Assembly: GCA_030645955.1 (NCBI GenBank)
Contig: JAUSMR010000067.1
Location: 10,541-74,540, forward strand
DNA length: 64,000 nucleotides
Direction: 5' to 3'
Source: Gallionella sp.
Lineage (GTDB): Bacteria > Pseudomonadota > Gammaproteobacteria > Burkholderiales > Gallionellaceae
Part shown: piece by piece, positions 42,951 through 52,013 of the stretch
Position numbering within the stretch: position 1 is the first letter of the stretch
How the letters are laid out: each line of letters opens with the position of its first letter
Notes under the pieces: model-generated
Told to the model about the DNA's origin: nothing
Seen by the model: the letters and a program-made list of their open reading frames with translations, nothing else
Database searches by the model: none
Program-made: the position numbers and the translations under genes

Positions 42951-44594
42951 ATGAGCAAAAAGCCAGGCAAACAAGACCCGCTGCGCACAGCCGCCGAGGC
43001 GGAACTCGTACACGCGCCGGCGTCACAGGTTCGCCCCGCCGAAGAGCTGCTGCACGAACTCCGGGTATACCAGATCGAGCTGGAGATGCAGAACGAGCAA
43101 TTGCGGCAGGCGCAGGTTGAACTGGAAATATCCCGCGACCGCTACCTGGATCTCTACGAATTCGCCCCGGTCGGTTATCTCACAATTACCCGGGAGGGCA
43201 CGATCAGCGAGGCAAACCTTAGTGGCGCCAAACTCTTAGGTGTAGAGCGCAAGAAACTGTTGCACCGCCGCTTCGCCTCTTTCGTCATCCCGGAACAACA
43301 TGACCGCTGGAACCGCCTGTTCGTGGGCGTGTTGCAGAGTAAGGGGGTAAAAAATTGCGAGCTGGCACTCGAGAACAGCGATGGGGAACGCTGGCACGCC
43401 CGGCTGGACTGCCTGTATCTGGCAAAAGATGGCGCGCCACCAGTGGTGCATACCATGCTCACCGACATTACCGAGCGCAAGCAGGCGGAATCTGAAAAAG
43501 AAGCCATGAAGGATAAAGCAATAGAGGCGTTGGCACTGCTCCAGACTGTACTCGATTCGACACCAGACTGGGTATTTGCCAAGGATAAAAATTATCGCTT
43601 TTTATTTGTTAATAGAGCATTCGCCGCGGCTCAAAGTTATGCACCAGAGGATATGATCGGGCGGCCAGACACCGATTTCTGGCCGGATGATCTATGTGGC
43701 GGCGATCCGGCCCGCGGTATTCGCGGCTTTCATACCGATGATGATGCGGCAATGGCGGGTAACCTGACGCATAATCCGAATGATCCGGCTACGTTCGCCA
43801 ATGGGGAGCTGGGCATCTTTGATACTCTTAAAATGCCACTGCGTGATACCAAGGGGCATTGCTATGGTGTGCTCGCTTATGCACGTGATGTTACCGACCG
43901 CAAGATTGCCGAGCAGCGACTGCGCGAACTCACCGCGCATATACAGACCGTGCGCGAGGAAGAAAAGGCCAGTATCGCGCGCGAAATTCACGACGATCTT
44001 GGCGGCACGCTGACCGCCCTCAAGATGGAAGTCTACTGGCTGGCAGAAGAATTATCTGCGAGCAAGGAAGCAGAGCCGCTTCTCAAACATGTCGAGCTGA
44101 TGGCGCAGTTGACCGAAAATGCCGTGAACGTCACACGGCGTGTCATTACCGGACTACGACCGACCATACTCGACGATCTCGGCCTGCTGGCAGCGCTCGA
44201 ATGGCAAGCCGAGCAATTCTACAAACACACCGGCATCGAATGCCGGGTTAACAGCATCGAGGACAAAGTTAAACTGGACAGACAGCACTCAATTGCGCTG
44301 TTCCGCATTTTCCAGGAAACCCTAACCAATGTCGCGCGGCATTCCGGCGCATCCAGAGTGGAAGTCGAATTTCACTGCGGTGACGAAGAAGTTATGCTGT
44401 CGATCAGCGATAATGGCCGTGGCCTGCCGGATGGACACACCGTTGCACCAACTTCCTATGGTCAACGCGGCATGAGCGAGCGCGCCGAGCAACTGGGCGG
44501 CAAGATCAAATTCGACAGCCCGCCCGGCGGCGGATTTAATGTGACGGTAATATTGCCGTTGCCTGTAGTAAGCAAAGAAGAGGAAAACGCATGA
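42951..44594 (+). CDS. PAS-domain sensor histidine kinase (HisKA_3/NarX-UhpB type)
   Basis: About 547 residues from ATG 42951 (GAGG five bases upstream; the ATG at 42936 lacks this). Order: N-terminal helical LHELRVYQIELEMQNEQLRQ motif, PAS1 (about 60-175), coiled linker, PAS2 (about 195-325, LLQTVLDSTPDWVFAKDKNY) and a dimerisation/phosphoacceptor helix with EKASIAREIHDDLGGTLTAL (His about 347), then HATPase with SISDNGRGLPDG. No transmembrane segment, so it is a cytosolic sensor; PAS domains may bind a flavin, heme or small ligand. It overlaps the response regulator gene by four bases (ATGA), a classic cognate pair. Its N-terminal module is closely similar to that of the diguanylate cyclase at 46159. 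Confidence 0.92.
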   Translation: MSKKPGKQDPLRTAAEAELVHAPASQVRPAEELLHELRVYQIELEMQNEQLRQAQVELEISRDRYLDLYEFAPVGYLTITREGTISEANLSGAKLLGVERKKLLHRRFASFVIPEQHDRWNRLFVGVLQSKGVKNCELALENSDGERWHARLDCLYLAKDGAPPVVHTMLTDITERKQAESEKEAMKDKAIEALALLQTVLDSTPDWVFAKDKNYRFLFVNRAFAAAQSYAPEDMIGRPDTDFWPDDLCGGDPARGIRGFHTDDDAAMAGNLTHNPNDPATFANGELGIFDTLKMPLRDTKGHCYGVLAYARDVTDRKIAEQRLRELTAHIQTVREEEKASIAREIHDDLGGTLTALKMEVYWLAEELSASKEAEPLLKHVELMAQLTENAVNVTRRVITGLRPTILDDLGLLAALEWQAEQFYKHTGIECRVNSIEDKVKLDRQHSIALFRIFQETLTNVARHSGASRVEVEFHCGDEEVMLSISDNGRGLPDGHTVAPTSYGQRGMSERAEQLGGKIKFDSPPGGGFNVTVILPLPVVSKEEENA

Positions 44595-45223
44595 CCCGCA
44601 TCCTGATCGTCGACGACCACGCCATCGTGCGCCAGGGATTGGCGCGCATCCTGGAGAAAAACCAGGGGATGAAAATTGTGGCGGAGTGCGACAACGGTAT
44701 CGACGCCTTGAATTGGCTGCGCGGCAACGACTGTGACATTGCGCTGATCGATATTTCCATGCCCGGCATGAACGGCATCGACTTGCTCAAACAACTTCGG
44801 GAAGAAAAACCGAAATTGCCGGTACTGGTCATCAGCATCTACCCCGAAGACCAGTACGCCGTGCGCCTCATCAAGGCCGGTGCAGCCGGGTACCTGACCA
44901 AGGGATGCGCGCCGGCAATAGTGGTTGAGGCGGTGTGCCAGATAGCGAACGGCAAGAAATACATCAGCCCGACAGTGGCCGAAATGCTCGCCAACGAATT
45001 CGGCGCGCAGGATGGAAAACTTCCACATGAAACCCTGTCAGATCGTGAGTACCAGATTTTCCTGCTGCTTGCCGAGGCCAAAACCGTTTCGGAAATTGCA
45101 GATGCATTGGCCTTGAGTGGAAAAACCATCAGCACCTACCGCAGCCGCATCCTGGAAAAAATGCATCTGCGCAACAATGCCGAACTGATGCACTACGTCA
45201 TCGAGAAACAGCTCACGGTATGA
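44591..45223 (+). CDS. NarL/LuxR-family response regulator
   Basis: 210 residues: receiver domain (RILIVDDHAIVRQGLARILE; phospho-acceptor Asp in CDIALIDISMPGMNG; VLVISIYPEDQYA in place of the usual Thr) and a C-terminal LuxR-type helix-turn-helix (LSDREYQIFLLLAEAKTVSE, ALSGKTISTYRSRILEKMHL). It is the output of the adjacent kinase and binds DNA when phosphorylated. Target genes are not evident from this window. Confidence 0.95.
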   Translation: MTRILIVDDHAIVRQGLARILEKNQGMKIVAECDNGIDALNWLRGNDCDIALIDISMPGMNGIDLLKQLREEKPKLPVLVISIYPEDQYAVRLIKAGAAGYLTKGCAPAIVVEAVCQIANGKKYISPTVAEMLANEFGAQDGKLPHETLSDREYQIFLLLAEAKTVSEIADALALSGKTISTYRSRILEKMHLRNNAELMHYVIEKQLTV

Positions 45224-45242
45224 CTGTTGGCGTTTTGCGCTA

Positions 45243-45276
45243 CCCTTCGACTATGCTCAGGACAGGCTTTGTTCGG
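45243..45276. repeat. Dispersed CCCTTCGAC...GCTCAGGACAGGC repeat
   Basis: Follows the response regulator stop by 20 bases. A related copy lies inside the ABC transporter gene at 61385-61411. The unit is a known type of widespread bacterial interspersed repeat. Confidence 0.6.
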
Positions 45277-45363
45277 AGCATATCGCTACCCGGACAGAAT
45301 CCCTGGTTGCAGGTCGAAACCCAGCTTGACAGAGCAGCTAAGATTGCATTCTGCCAGGCAATC

Positions 45364-45572
45364 ACTCACGACAAAACCTCCCCACCCCCTTCGCCATAAT
45401 CAGGCAAACACCTATGCACATTTCAAGTGCAATGGGACATCATTTCGCATGTCAGCATGCACGGTGCGCACCATGTCAGGCAAACACTGACAACTAATTT
45501 TCCCCATTCCTTACGCCATAATCAGGCAAACACCTATTCAACTTCAATGCGTGATGGAACATCATTCAGCGT
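45364..45572. repeat. Imperfect tandem duplication, period 122 bp, in a 410-bp non-coding stretch
   Basis: A 24-base core (CGCCATAATCAGGCAAACAC + CTAT) occurs identically at 45392-45415 and 45514-45537; flanking parts (TCCCC before, GGxACATCATT after) are also related. It lies upstream of the lone receiver gene (45634) and may hold duplicated operator sites, or be a remnant of duplication. No ORF or other element is visible in 45224-45633. Confidence 0.7.
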
Positions 45573-45633
45573 GGTGGGATTTGCAGATTTAGAGGCTCCC
45601 TTTAAGCAGCGCAGCAAATGGCGGGGTAAATTG

Positions 45634-46041
45634 ATGGATGTGTTCATTGTGGAGGATTCAGAGATCGTGCGCGAGCACATGCAATCCATGCTGTCCGCGA
45701 TTCCCGGAGTTGAGGTGGTCGGTTATGCGGTGGATGAGTCGGGTGCGATAGAGGGTATCAATACGTTGTTGCCCGATGTCGTGACCCTTGATATCAGCCT
45801 GCAACCCGGGTCGGGGATCAATGTTTTGGAAAGTATCAAAAAGCAGCATCCCGCGATTAAAGTTATCGTGCTGACCAACTACACCGACGAGTTTTACGCC
45901 AATAGATGCAAGCGCGCAGGGGCTGATTATTTCTTCGACAAAACTTTTCAGTTTTCGCGAGTGCGCTCGGCTTTGTGGTCATGGGTTAATGCCGACCACA
46001 TAGACAATAAGGCTGCCGCCTTGCGCGAGCCTGAAAAATAA
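45634..46041 (+). CDS. Stand-alone response regulator (receiver domain only)
   Basis: 135 residues from ATG 45634 (GGGG eight bases upstream); the frame is open much further upstream but that part is repeat-derived and not receiver sequence. CheY-like fold: MDVFIVEDSEIVREHMQSML with acidic pair, phospho-acceptor in DVVTLDISLQPGSGINVLES, conserved Thr/Lys positions in VIVLTNYTDEF and FDKTFQF. No output domain. It may carry phosphate between the upstream kinase and other partners. It lies 117 bases before the diguanylate cyclase gene. Confidence 0.87.
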   Translation: MDVFIVEDSEIVREHMQSMLSAIPGVEVVGYAVDESGAIEGINTLLPDVVTLDISLQPGSGINVLESIKKQHPAIKVIVLTNYTDEFYANRCKRAGADYFFDKTFQFSRVRSALWSWVNADHIDNKAAALREPEK

Positions 46042-46158
46042 AAAGTTTTTTTAGAAGCCTCAAAACTGTAGTCATTTCCGCGATGCCGGGAATTTGGCGA
46101 TTTTGTTAAACATCGCGCAAATGAATTAGCACTTCCATCGGATAGAAATGGACATTTC

Positions 46159-47649
46159 ATGTGCGATGAACTTAACGAGCAGGAGTTGCATCAACTGCGC
46201 ATAGATGCCGAGGCGAAGCTCACCCAGCACACACCGGTCAAGGCGGCGCTGGTTCGTCCCGTCGTGGAGCTTCTGCATGAACTTCAGGTGTACAAGATCG
46301 AACTGGAGATGCTGAATGAGGCGTTGCGCCAGTCCCAGATCGAACTGGAGAAATCCCGTGACCGCTACGCGGATTTCTATGACTTTGCCCCTGTCGGTTA
46401 TCTCAGCCTCAGCAACGAGGGCATGATCGACGAAATCAACCTCACCGGCGCCGCGCTGCTCGGGGTGGAGCGCGATAAACTACCTCACCGCAGCTTCGCC
46501 TCTTTCGTTGCCACTGAGGACCGCGACCGCTGGCATCGCCATTTTCTGAGCGTGCTGACACGCGACGACACACTGACTTGTGAGCTGGCACTTCTGCGCG
46601 ATGACGGTTCCCGCTCTTACGCCCGGCTGGATTGCCTGCGTATAAGTAGAGCTGGCAAGAAACCCATGGCGCGCATCGTGCTGGCCGACATCACCGAACG
46701 CAATCTGGCTGAGGAAACTGTGCGCGCCCAGGAAGGATTCTTTCGCATGATTGCCGAGAACGTCGAAGACTTTATTGCGGTGCTTGATCTGGAAGGTCGG
46801 CGGCTCTACAACAGCCCCTCATACGCCAAACTTTTTGGCGATACCGAAGCCATGAAGGGCACAGACTCCTTCGCCGATATACATCCGGATGACCGGGAAC
46901 GTATCAAACGAGCGTTTAAGGAAACCGTGCAATCCGGCATCGGCCATCGGTTGAATTTCCGCTTTGTGCGGGCAAACGGCAGTATCCGTTACATGGAATC
47001 CTGCGGTGGGCTGATCAGAAACAGCCAAGGCCAGGCATTGCATGTAGTCGTCGTGTCCCGCGACATTACCGAGCGTATAAAATACGACGAGGAAATTCGC
47101 AATCTGGCTTTCTATGACACATTGACACAGCTTCCCAACCGCCGCCTGCTAAACGACCGGCTGGCTCAGGCAATGGCCTCCAGCAAGCGTAGCAATCGTT
47201 ACGGTGCGCTGATGTTCATCGACCTGGATAACTTCAAGTCGCTCAACGACGCGCATGGCCACAATGTGGGGGATTTGCTGCTGGTGCAAGTGGCGCGCCG
47301 AATTACCAGTTGCGTGCGCGAAATGGACACTGTTGCGCGTTTCGGGGGAGATGAGTTCATGGTGATGCTGAGTGAACTGGACGTTGATGAAACCGAGTCT
47401 ATCGCGCAGTCCGGCATCGTTGCCGAAAAGATCCGCGCCATTCTGGCCGAGCCTTATGTGCTGATAATTCAGCAGGATGGCAAAGCGGAAACGACAATTG
47501 AGCATCATTGCACGTCGAGTATCGGCGTCGTGTTGTTCATCAATAACGAAGCCAGCCAGGATGACATTATCAAGTGGGCCGATATGGCGATGTATCAGGC
47601 GAAAGATGACGGGCGCAACCTGATCCGTTTCTTCGGTTTGAAGGGTTAA
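46159..47649 (+). CDS. PAS-PAS-GGDEF diguanylate cyclase
   Basis: 496 residues. N-terminal helix ELLHELQVYKIELEMLNEAL and PAS1 (about 60-180), PAS2 with PAC (about 195-310, RMIAENVEDFIAVLDLEGRR) and a GGDEF domain (about 325-490). The catalytic RFGGDEF is intact and an RxxD inhibitory site (REMD) lies five residues upstream, so the enzyme should make cyclic di-GMP with product inhibition. No EAL domain. Cyclic di-GMP usually controls the switch between motility and attachment or stalk/biofilm formation. No transmembrane segment. Confidence 0.94.
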   Translation: MCDELNEQELHQLRIDAEAKLTQHTPVKAALVRPVVELLHELQVYKIELEMLNEALRQSQIELEKSRDRYADFYDFAPVGYLSLSNEGMIDEINLTGAALLGVERDKLPHRSFASFVATEDRDRWHRHFLSVLTRDDTLTCELALLRDDGSRSYARLDCLRISRAGKKPMARIVLADITERNLAEETVRAQEGFFRMIAENVEDFIAVLDLEGRRLYNSPSYAKLFGDTEAMKGTDSFADIHPDDRERIKRAFKETVQSGIGHRLNFRFVRANGSIRYMESCGGLIRNSQGQALHVVVVSRDITERIKYDEEIRNLAFYDTLTQLPNRRLLNDRLAQAMASSKRSNRYGALMFIDLDNFKSLNDAHGHNVGDLLLVQVARRITSCVREMDTVARFGGDEFMVMLSELDVDETESIAQSGIVAEKIRAILAEPYVLIIQQDGKAETTIEHHCTSSIGVVLFINNEASQDDIIKWADMAMYQAKDDGRNLIRFFGLKG

Positions 47650-47733
47650 ATTCAGGGGTTGCACGAAACGCGAGGAATTGACTCACCCTCTGTGCTAGAA
47701 TGCGCGCCCTTTTCATATAGCAAGGCTGTTTCC

Positions 47734-49542
47734 ATGTCCCGCGAACTCCGCAATATCGCCATTATCGCCCACGTTGACCACGGCAAAACCACCCTGGTGG
47801 ACAAACTGCTCAGCCAGTCCGGCACGTTCGCCTCCCACCAGCATGTCGCCGAGCGTGTCATGGACAGCAACGATCTGGAAAAAGAACGCGGCATTACCAT
47901 TCTTGCGAAGAACTGCGCCGTGGATTACGAAGGTGTGCATATCAACATCGTCGACACACCCGGCCATGCCGACTTTGGCGGCGAGGTGGAACGCGTGCTG
48001 GGCATGGTGGACGGCGTGTTGCTGCTGGTGGACGCGGTCGAAGGCCCGATGCCGCAGACCCGTTTTGTCACCAAAAAGGCACTGGCATTGGGCTTGCACC
48101 CCATCGTGGTGATCAACAAGGTGGATCGCGACGGCGCACGCCCCGACTGGGTGATCAACCAGACTTTCGATTTGTTCGACAAGCTCGGCGCGACTGAAGA
48201 GCAGCTGGATTTTCCGGTGGTGTATGCCTCGGCATTGAATGGCTATGCCACGCTCGACCTGGCGCAAGCAAGCACGGATATGCGCCCGCTGCTGGATGCG
48301 GTGCTCAAGCATGTGCCCGCGCCGGACACCGATGTGGATGCGCCGCTGCAATTGCAGATTTCCGCGCTGGATTATTCCAGCTTCGTCGGCCGCATCGGCG
48401 TGGGCCGTGTGCGTCGCGGTCGCGTCAGGCCGGGTCAGGATGTGATGGTGATGAACGGCAACAACCCGCCGAAGCGTGCCCGCATCAACCAGGTGCTCGG
48501 TTTTCGCGGCATTGAACGCGTGCCGTTGGCGGAAGCCCTTGCGGGCGATATTGTGCTGATCAACGGCATTGATGAAATCGGCATCGGTGTGACACTGGCT
48601 GACGTAAACCAGCCGGAAGCCTTGCCGATGCCCAAGGTGGACGAACCGACGTTGACCATGAATCTGATGGTGAATACCTCGCCATTGTGCGGCCAGGAAG
48701 GAAAGTTCATCACCAGCCGCCAGATTCGTGATCGTTTGAACAAAGAACTGTTGGTGAACGTGGCGTTGCGTGTCGAGGAAACCGGTGAAACCGACGTGTT
48801 CCTGCTGGCCGGGCGCGGCGAATTGCACCTGACCATTTTGCTGGAAAACATGCGCCGGGAAGGTTTTGAAATGGGCGTGGGCAAGCCGCGCGTGGTGTAC
48901 CGCGAAATCAACGGCGAGAAGTGCGAGCCTTTCGAGGTGCTGACCGTGGACGTCGAAGACACCAACCAGGGCGCGGTCATGGAAGAACTGGGCCGCCGTC
49001 GCGGTGATCTGCAGGACATGCAGCCGGATGGTCATGGTCGTGTGCGCCTGGAATACCGTATTCCTGCGCGCGGACTGATCGGCTTCCAGTCCGAGTTCAT
49101 GACCATGACACGCGGCACCGGCATCATGGCGCACGTGTTCGACGACTACGCACCGGTGAAAGCCGACATGCCGGGTCGCCGCAACGGCGTGCTGATTTCT
49201 TCCGAAAAAGGCGAAGCGGTGGCTTACGCGTTGTGGAAGCTGGAAGACCGCGGTCGCATGATCGTCGTCCCTGGCGACAAGCTGTACGAAGGCATGATCA
49301 TCGGCATACACAGCCGCGACAACGATCTGATCGTCAATCCGATCAAGGGCAAGCAGCTGACCAACGTGCGTGCCTCGGGCACGGATGAAGCGGTGCGTCT
49401 GACGCCGCCTGTGCGCCTGACGCTGGAATCCGCTGTCGAGTTCATCGACGATGATGAACTGGTGGAAATCACGCCGCTGTCGATTCGTGTCCGTAAACGT
49501 TATTTAACGGAAATAGAACGCAAGCGCGCATCGCGCTCTTGA
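47734..49542 (+). CDS. typA: Translational GTPase TypA/BipA
   Basis: 602 residues from the ATG at 47734, the normal start ([20 protein letters not shown]); the longer frame to 47659 is not family sequence. GTPase motifs G1 [10 protein letters not shown]2 [11 protein letters not shown]3 [16 protein letters not shown] and G4 [10 protein letters not shown] are present, followed by EF-G-like domains II, III and V and the TypA-specific C-terminal domain ([20 protein letters not shown]). A ribosome-associated GTPase needed for 50S assembly and stress or cold growth. A terminator follows. Confidence 0.97.
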   Translation: MSRELRNIAIIAHVDHGKTTLVDKLLSQSGTFASHQHVAERVMDSNDLEKERGITILAKNCAVDYEGVHINIVDTPGHADFGGEVERVLGMVDGVLLLVDAVEGPMPQTRFVTKKALALGLHPIVVINKVDRDGARPDWVINQTFDLFDKLGATEEQLDFPVVYASALNGYATLDLAQASTDMRPLLDAVLKHVPAPDTDVDAPLQLQISALDYSSFVGRIGVGRVRRGRVRPGQDVMVMNGNNPPKRARINQVLGFRGIERVPLAEALAGDIVLINGIDEIGIGVTLADVNQPEALPMPKVDEPTLTMNLMVNTSPLCGQEGKFITSRQIRDRLNKELLVNVALRVEETGETDVFLLAGRGELHLTILLENMRREGFEMGVGKPRVVYREINGEKCEPFEVLTVDVEDTNQGAVMEELGRRRGDLQDMQPDGHGRVRLEYRIPARGLIGFQSEFMTMTRGTGIMAHVFDDYAPVKADMPGRRNGVLISSEKGEAVAYALWKLEDRGRMIVVPGDKLYEGMIIGIHSRDNDLIVNPIKGKQLTNVRASGTDEAVRLTPPVRLTLESAVEFIDDDELVEITPLSIRVRKRYLTEIERKRASRS

Positions 49543-49566
49543 GTTTGTGATCCTGCAGTTGAACTA

Positions 49567-49592
49567 GAAGGGGCGCGCAAGCGCCCCTTTTC
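49567..49592 (+). terminator. Rho-independent terminator after typA
   Basis: AGGGGCGC, GCAA loop, GCGCCCCT followed by TTTT; strong eight-pair stem. Confidence 0.92.
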
Positions 49593-49644
49593 ATTTGGGC
49601 CGGCGGGTTTATACTGCACGCCGATATTCACAATGGAGGATGCC

Positions 49645-50436
49645 ATGAAAAGATTCCTGTTGCTTGTTGGATTCATGTTCGCCACTGCCGCGTCCCACGC
49701 CGCCATTCAGGGCAGGGAAGTCACCTACAGCGCCAATGGCACGGTACTGAAAGGTTATGTCGCCTATGACGATGCGACCAGGGGCAAGCGCCCCGGCATC
49801 CTGGTGGTGCATGAATGGTGGGGCCACAACGAATACGCGCGCATGCGCGCCCGCATGCTGGCGGAGCGCGGCTATACCGCGCTGGCGCTGGACATGTACG
49901 GCGACGGCAAGCAGGCGCACCATCCGGACGATGCGCAGAAATTCTCCAGCGAAGTGAGCCAGAATGAAAAACTCGCCAAGGCCCGTTTTGAGGCCGCGCT
50001 GGAACTGATCAAAAAGGAAAAAACGGTGGATGCCGCCAACATCGGCGCCATCGGCTACTGTTTCGGCGGTTCGGTGGTGCTGAATATGGCGCGCGCAGGC
50101 GAACCGCTCAAGGCGGTGGCCAGCTTCCACGGCGGCCTGGGTGCGCAGCACCCGGCAGAGCCAGGCCGTGTCAAGGCGCGTATCGCCTCCTTCACCGGCG
50201 AGGATGACCCGTTCATTCCCGCCGCCCAAGTCGCGGCCTTCCGTCTGGAGATGGACAAGGCGGGCGTGAACTACAAGGCAGTGACCTATCCCGGCGCCAC
50301 ACATGCTTTCACCAATCCGGCAGCAGATGAATACGGCAAGAAATTCAACCTGCCGCTGGCCTACAACGCCGCAGCCGACAAGGCTTCGTGGGATGCGGGT
50401 CTGGCGTTTTTGGCTGAAGCGTTCAAAGCAAAATAG
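49645..50436 (+). CDS. Dienelactone hydrolase family protein, exported
   Basis: 263 residues from ATG 49645 (GGAGG five bases upstream). Signal peptide (RFLLLVGFMFATAASHA) places it in the periplasm. The alpha/beta-hydrolase fold of the DLH family is clear: ILVVHEWWGHNEYARMRARM, nucleophile elbow IGAIGYCFGGSVVL with Cys as nucleophile, Asp region FTGEDDPFIPAAQ and catalytic His in YPGATHAFTNPAAD. Substrate unknown; not necessarily a dienelactone. It is monocistronic and followed by a MITE-like repeat. Confidence 0.92.
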   Translation: MKRFLLLVGFMFATAASHAAIQGREVTYSANGTVLKGYVAYDDATRGKRPGILVVHEWWGHNEYARMRARMLAERGYTALALDMYGDGKQAHHPDDAQKFSSEVSQNEKLAKARFEAALELIKKEKTVDAANIGAIGYCFGGSVVLNMARAGEPLKAVASFHGGLGAQHPAEPGRVKARIASFTGEDDPFIPAAQVAAFRLEMDKAGVNYKAVTYPGATHAFTNPAADEYGKKFNLPLAYNAAADKASWDAGLAFLAEAFKAK

Positions 50437-50441
50437 CTGAT

Positions 50442-50620
50442 GTAGGGCGGGTTAACCAGCGGCTTATGTCACCGTTTTTTGGTGTCTTAGCCGAATGGCT
50501 ATGCAGAGCCAATCCGCCATTCCAACAATATTCACCAAATTCCGCATCGACTTCCTTGTTGTCTCGTGTAATGGCGGGTACGAAAAACTTTTGTCCCTGC
50601 ACCGGTGTGACCCGCCCTAC
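50442..50620. repeat. MITE-like dispersed repeat, copy B (179 bp, inverted ends)
   Basis: Ends are inverted: GTAGGGCGGGTTAAC at the left and GTGACCCGCCCTAC at the right. Reverse-complement relation to 769-902 over shared blocks. It begins six bases after the hydrolase stop codon. No transposase inside. Confidence 0.8.
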
Positions 50621-50670
50621 ATCCGGGTGCGATGCCTTATACTTCGTACCTCTTTTCTTTCTGAACAATA

Positions 50671-51951
50671 ATGCTGGAAACTTTGCTTGTTGCCGCCGTG
50701 CTGGTACTGGTCGTCGTGCTGATAGTATTGCAGCAGCGGCAGCCTGCGCGTGTCGCACAGGTGCTGGAGCAGCAGCACCGCGCCATGCTGACCGATCTGC
50801 ATGACGGCCTGAATAAACAGGGCGACCGATTGATCGCGGCGCAGGCTGCTGAAGCGGAGCGGCTGCGCGCGGCGGTGGGCGAGGAGTTGCGCCTCACGCG
50901 CGATGCAATCACTGCTCTGCAAGCCAAGCAGGACACGCTGCGCAGCGAGATACTGGCGCAGACGCTGGCGAAGCTGGCGGAACAGGGGCACGAAGACCAG
51001 AAGCTGATTCAGGATTCTTTCCGCAACGCCACGCAACATCTGGCGAACAGTATCGAGACTTTGTCCAAAACGGTGGACGGGCGGCTGGAACTGATCGGCG
51101 GCAAGGTGAACGAGCGGCTGGACGAGGGCTTCAAGAAGACCAACGAGACTTTTGTCAGCGTGATGGCGCGGCTGGCGACGATAGACGAGGCGCAGAAGAA
51201 GATCGACGGCCTGACCACCAACATGGTGAGTTTGCAGGAGTTGCTGGGCGACAAGCGCTCGCGCGGAGCCTTCGGCGAGGTGCAACTGGAAGGCCTGGTG
51301 CGCAACATCATGCCTCCGCAATCCTATGCCATGCAGCACACCCTGCCCAATGGCACACGCGCCGATTGCGTGCTGATGCTGCCGGAGCCGACCGGCATGG
51401 TGGCGGTTGACGCGAAGTTTCCGCTGGAAAATTACCATCGCATGTTTGCTGCGGGGCTGGCCGAGTCGGACAAGGCGCTGGCGCAGCGCCAGTTCAAGGC
51501 GGACATCAAAAAGCATGTGGACGACATCAGCAGCAAATACATCATTCCGGGGGTGACTTCAGACGGCGCGGTGATGTTCGTCCCCGCCGAAGCGGTGTTC
51601 GCCGAGATCCACGCGCATCATCCCGATGTGGTGGACTACGCGATGCAGCGGCGGGTGTGGGTGGTGTCGCCCACCACGCTGATGGCGGTGCTGAACACCG
51701 CGCGTGCGGTGATGAAGGATGTGGAGACGCGCAAGCAGGTGCATATCATCCAGGACGAACTTGGCAAGCTGGGCAAGGACTTCGGGCGTTTCGACGAGCG
51801 CATGAAAAAACTGGCCGAGCACATCCGCCAGGCAAACAAGGACGTGGAAGACGTGCAAATCAGCAGCCGCAAAATCACCGAACAGTTTGCCAAAATCGAG
51901 CGCGTGGAACTGGATCATCCGGTTGTGTTGCCACAGGCCAGTGCTGAATAG
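50671..51951 (+). CDS. rmuC: DNA recombination protein RmuC homologue
   Basis: 426 residues. N-terminal membrane helix (LLVAAVLVLVVVLIVLQQ), a long coiled coil (about 30-170, heptads of Leu/Ala/Gln) and the RmuC nuclease-like core (GDKRSRGAFGEVQLEGLVRN, AVDAKFPLENYHRMFAA, KYIIPGVTSDGAVMFVPAEA). The GEVQLE...DAKFPLE motif pair is the PD-(D/E)XK-like signature. Limits inversions at short repeats. The ATG at 50671 lies 50 bases after the MITE-like repeat, so its promoter may lie within that element. Confidence 0.94.
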   Translation: MLETLLVAAVLVLVVVLIVLQQRQPARVAQVLEQQHRAMLTDLHDGLNKQGDRLIAAQAAEAERLRAAVGEELRLTRDAITALQAKQDTLRSEILAQTLAKLAEQGHEDQKLIQDSFRNATQHLANSIETLSKTVDGRLELIGGKVNERLDEGFKKTNETFVSVMARLATIDEAQKKIDGLTTNMVSLQELLGDKRSRGAFGEVQLEGLVRNIMPPQSYAMQHTLPNGTRADCVLMLPEPTGMVAVDAKFPLENYHRMFAAGLAESDKALAQRQFKADIKKHVDDISSKYIIPGVTSDGAVMFVPAEAVFAEIHAHHPDVVDYAMQRRVWVVSPTTLMAVLNTARAVMKDVETRKQVHIIQDELGKLGKDFGRFDERMKKLAEHIRQANKDVEDVQISSRKITEQFAKIERVELDHPVVLPQASAE

Positions 51952-52013
51952 TTGACTGCCGCAAACGTTGGTATGATACCTGGCCATCGCAAAATATATA
52001 TTTCGAAACCAGC

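Noticed and set aside
47713..49311. 532-codon open frame on the minus strand
   Set aside because: Antisense to typA, His/Gln-rich shadow without domain signs.
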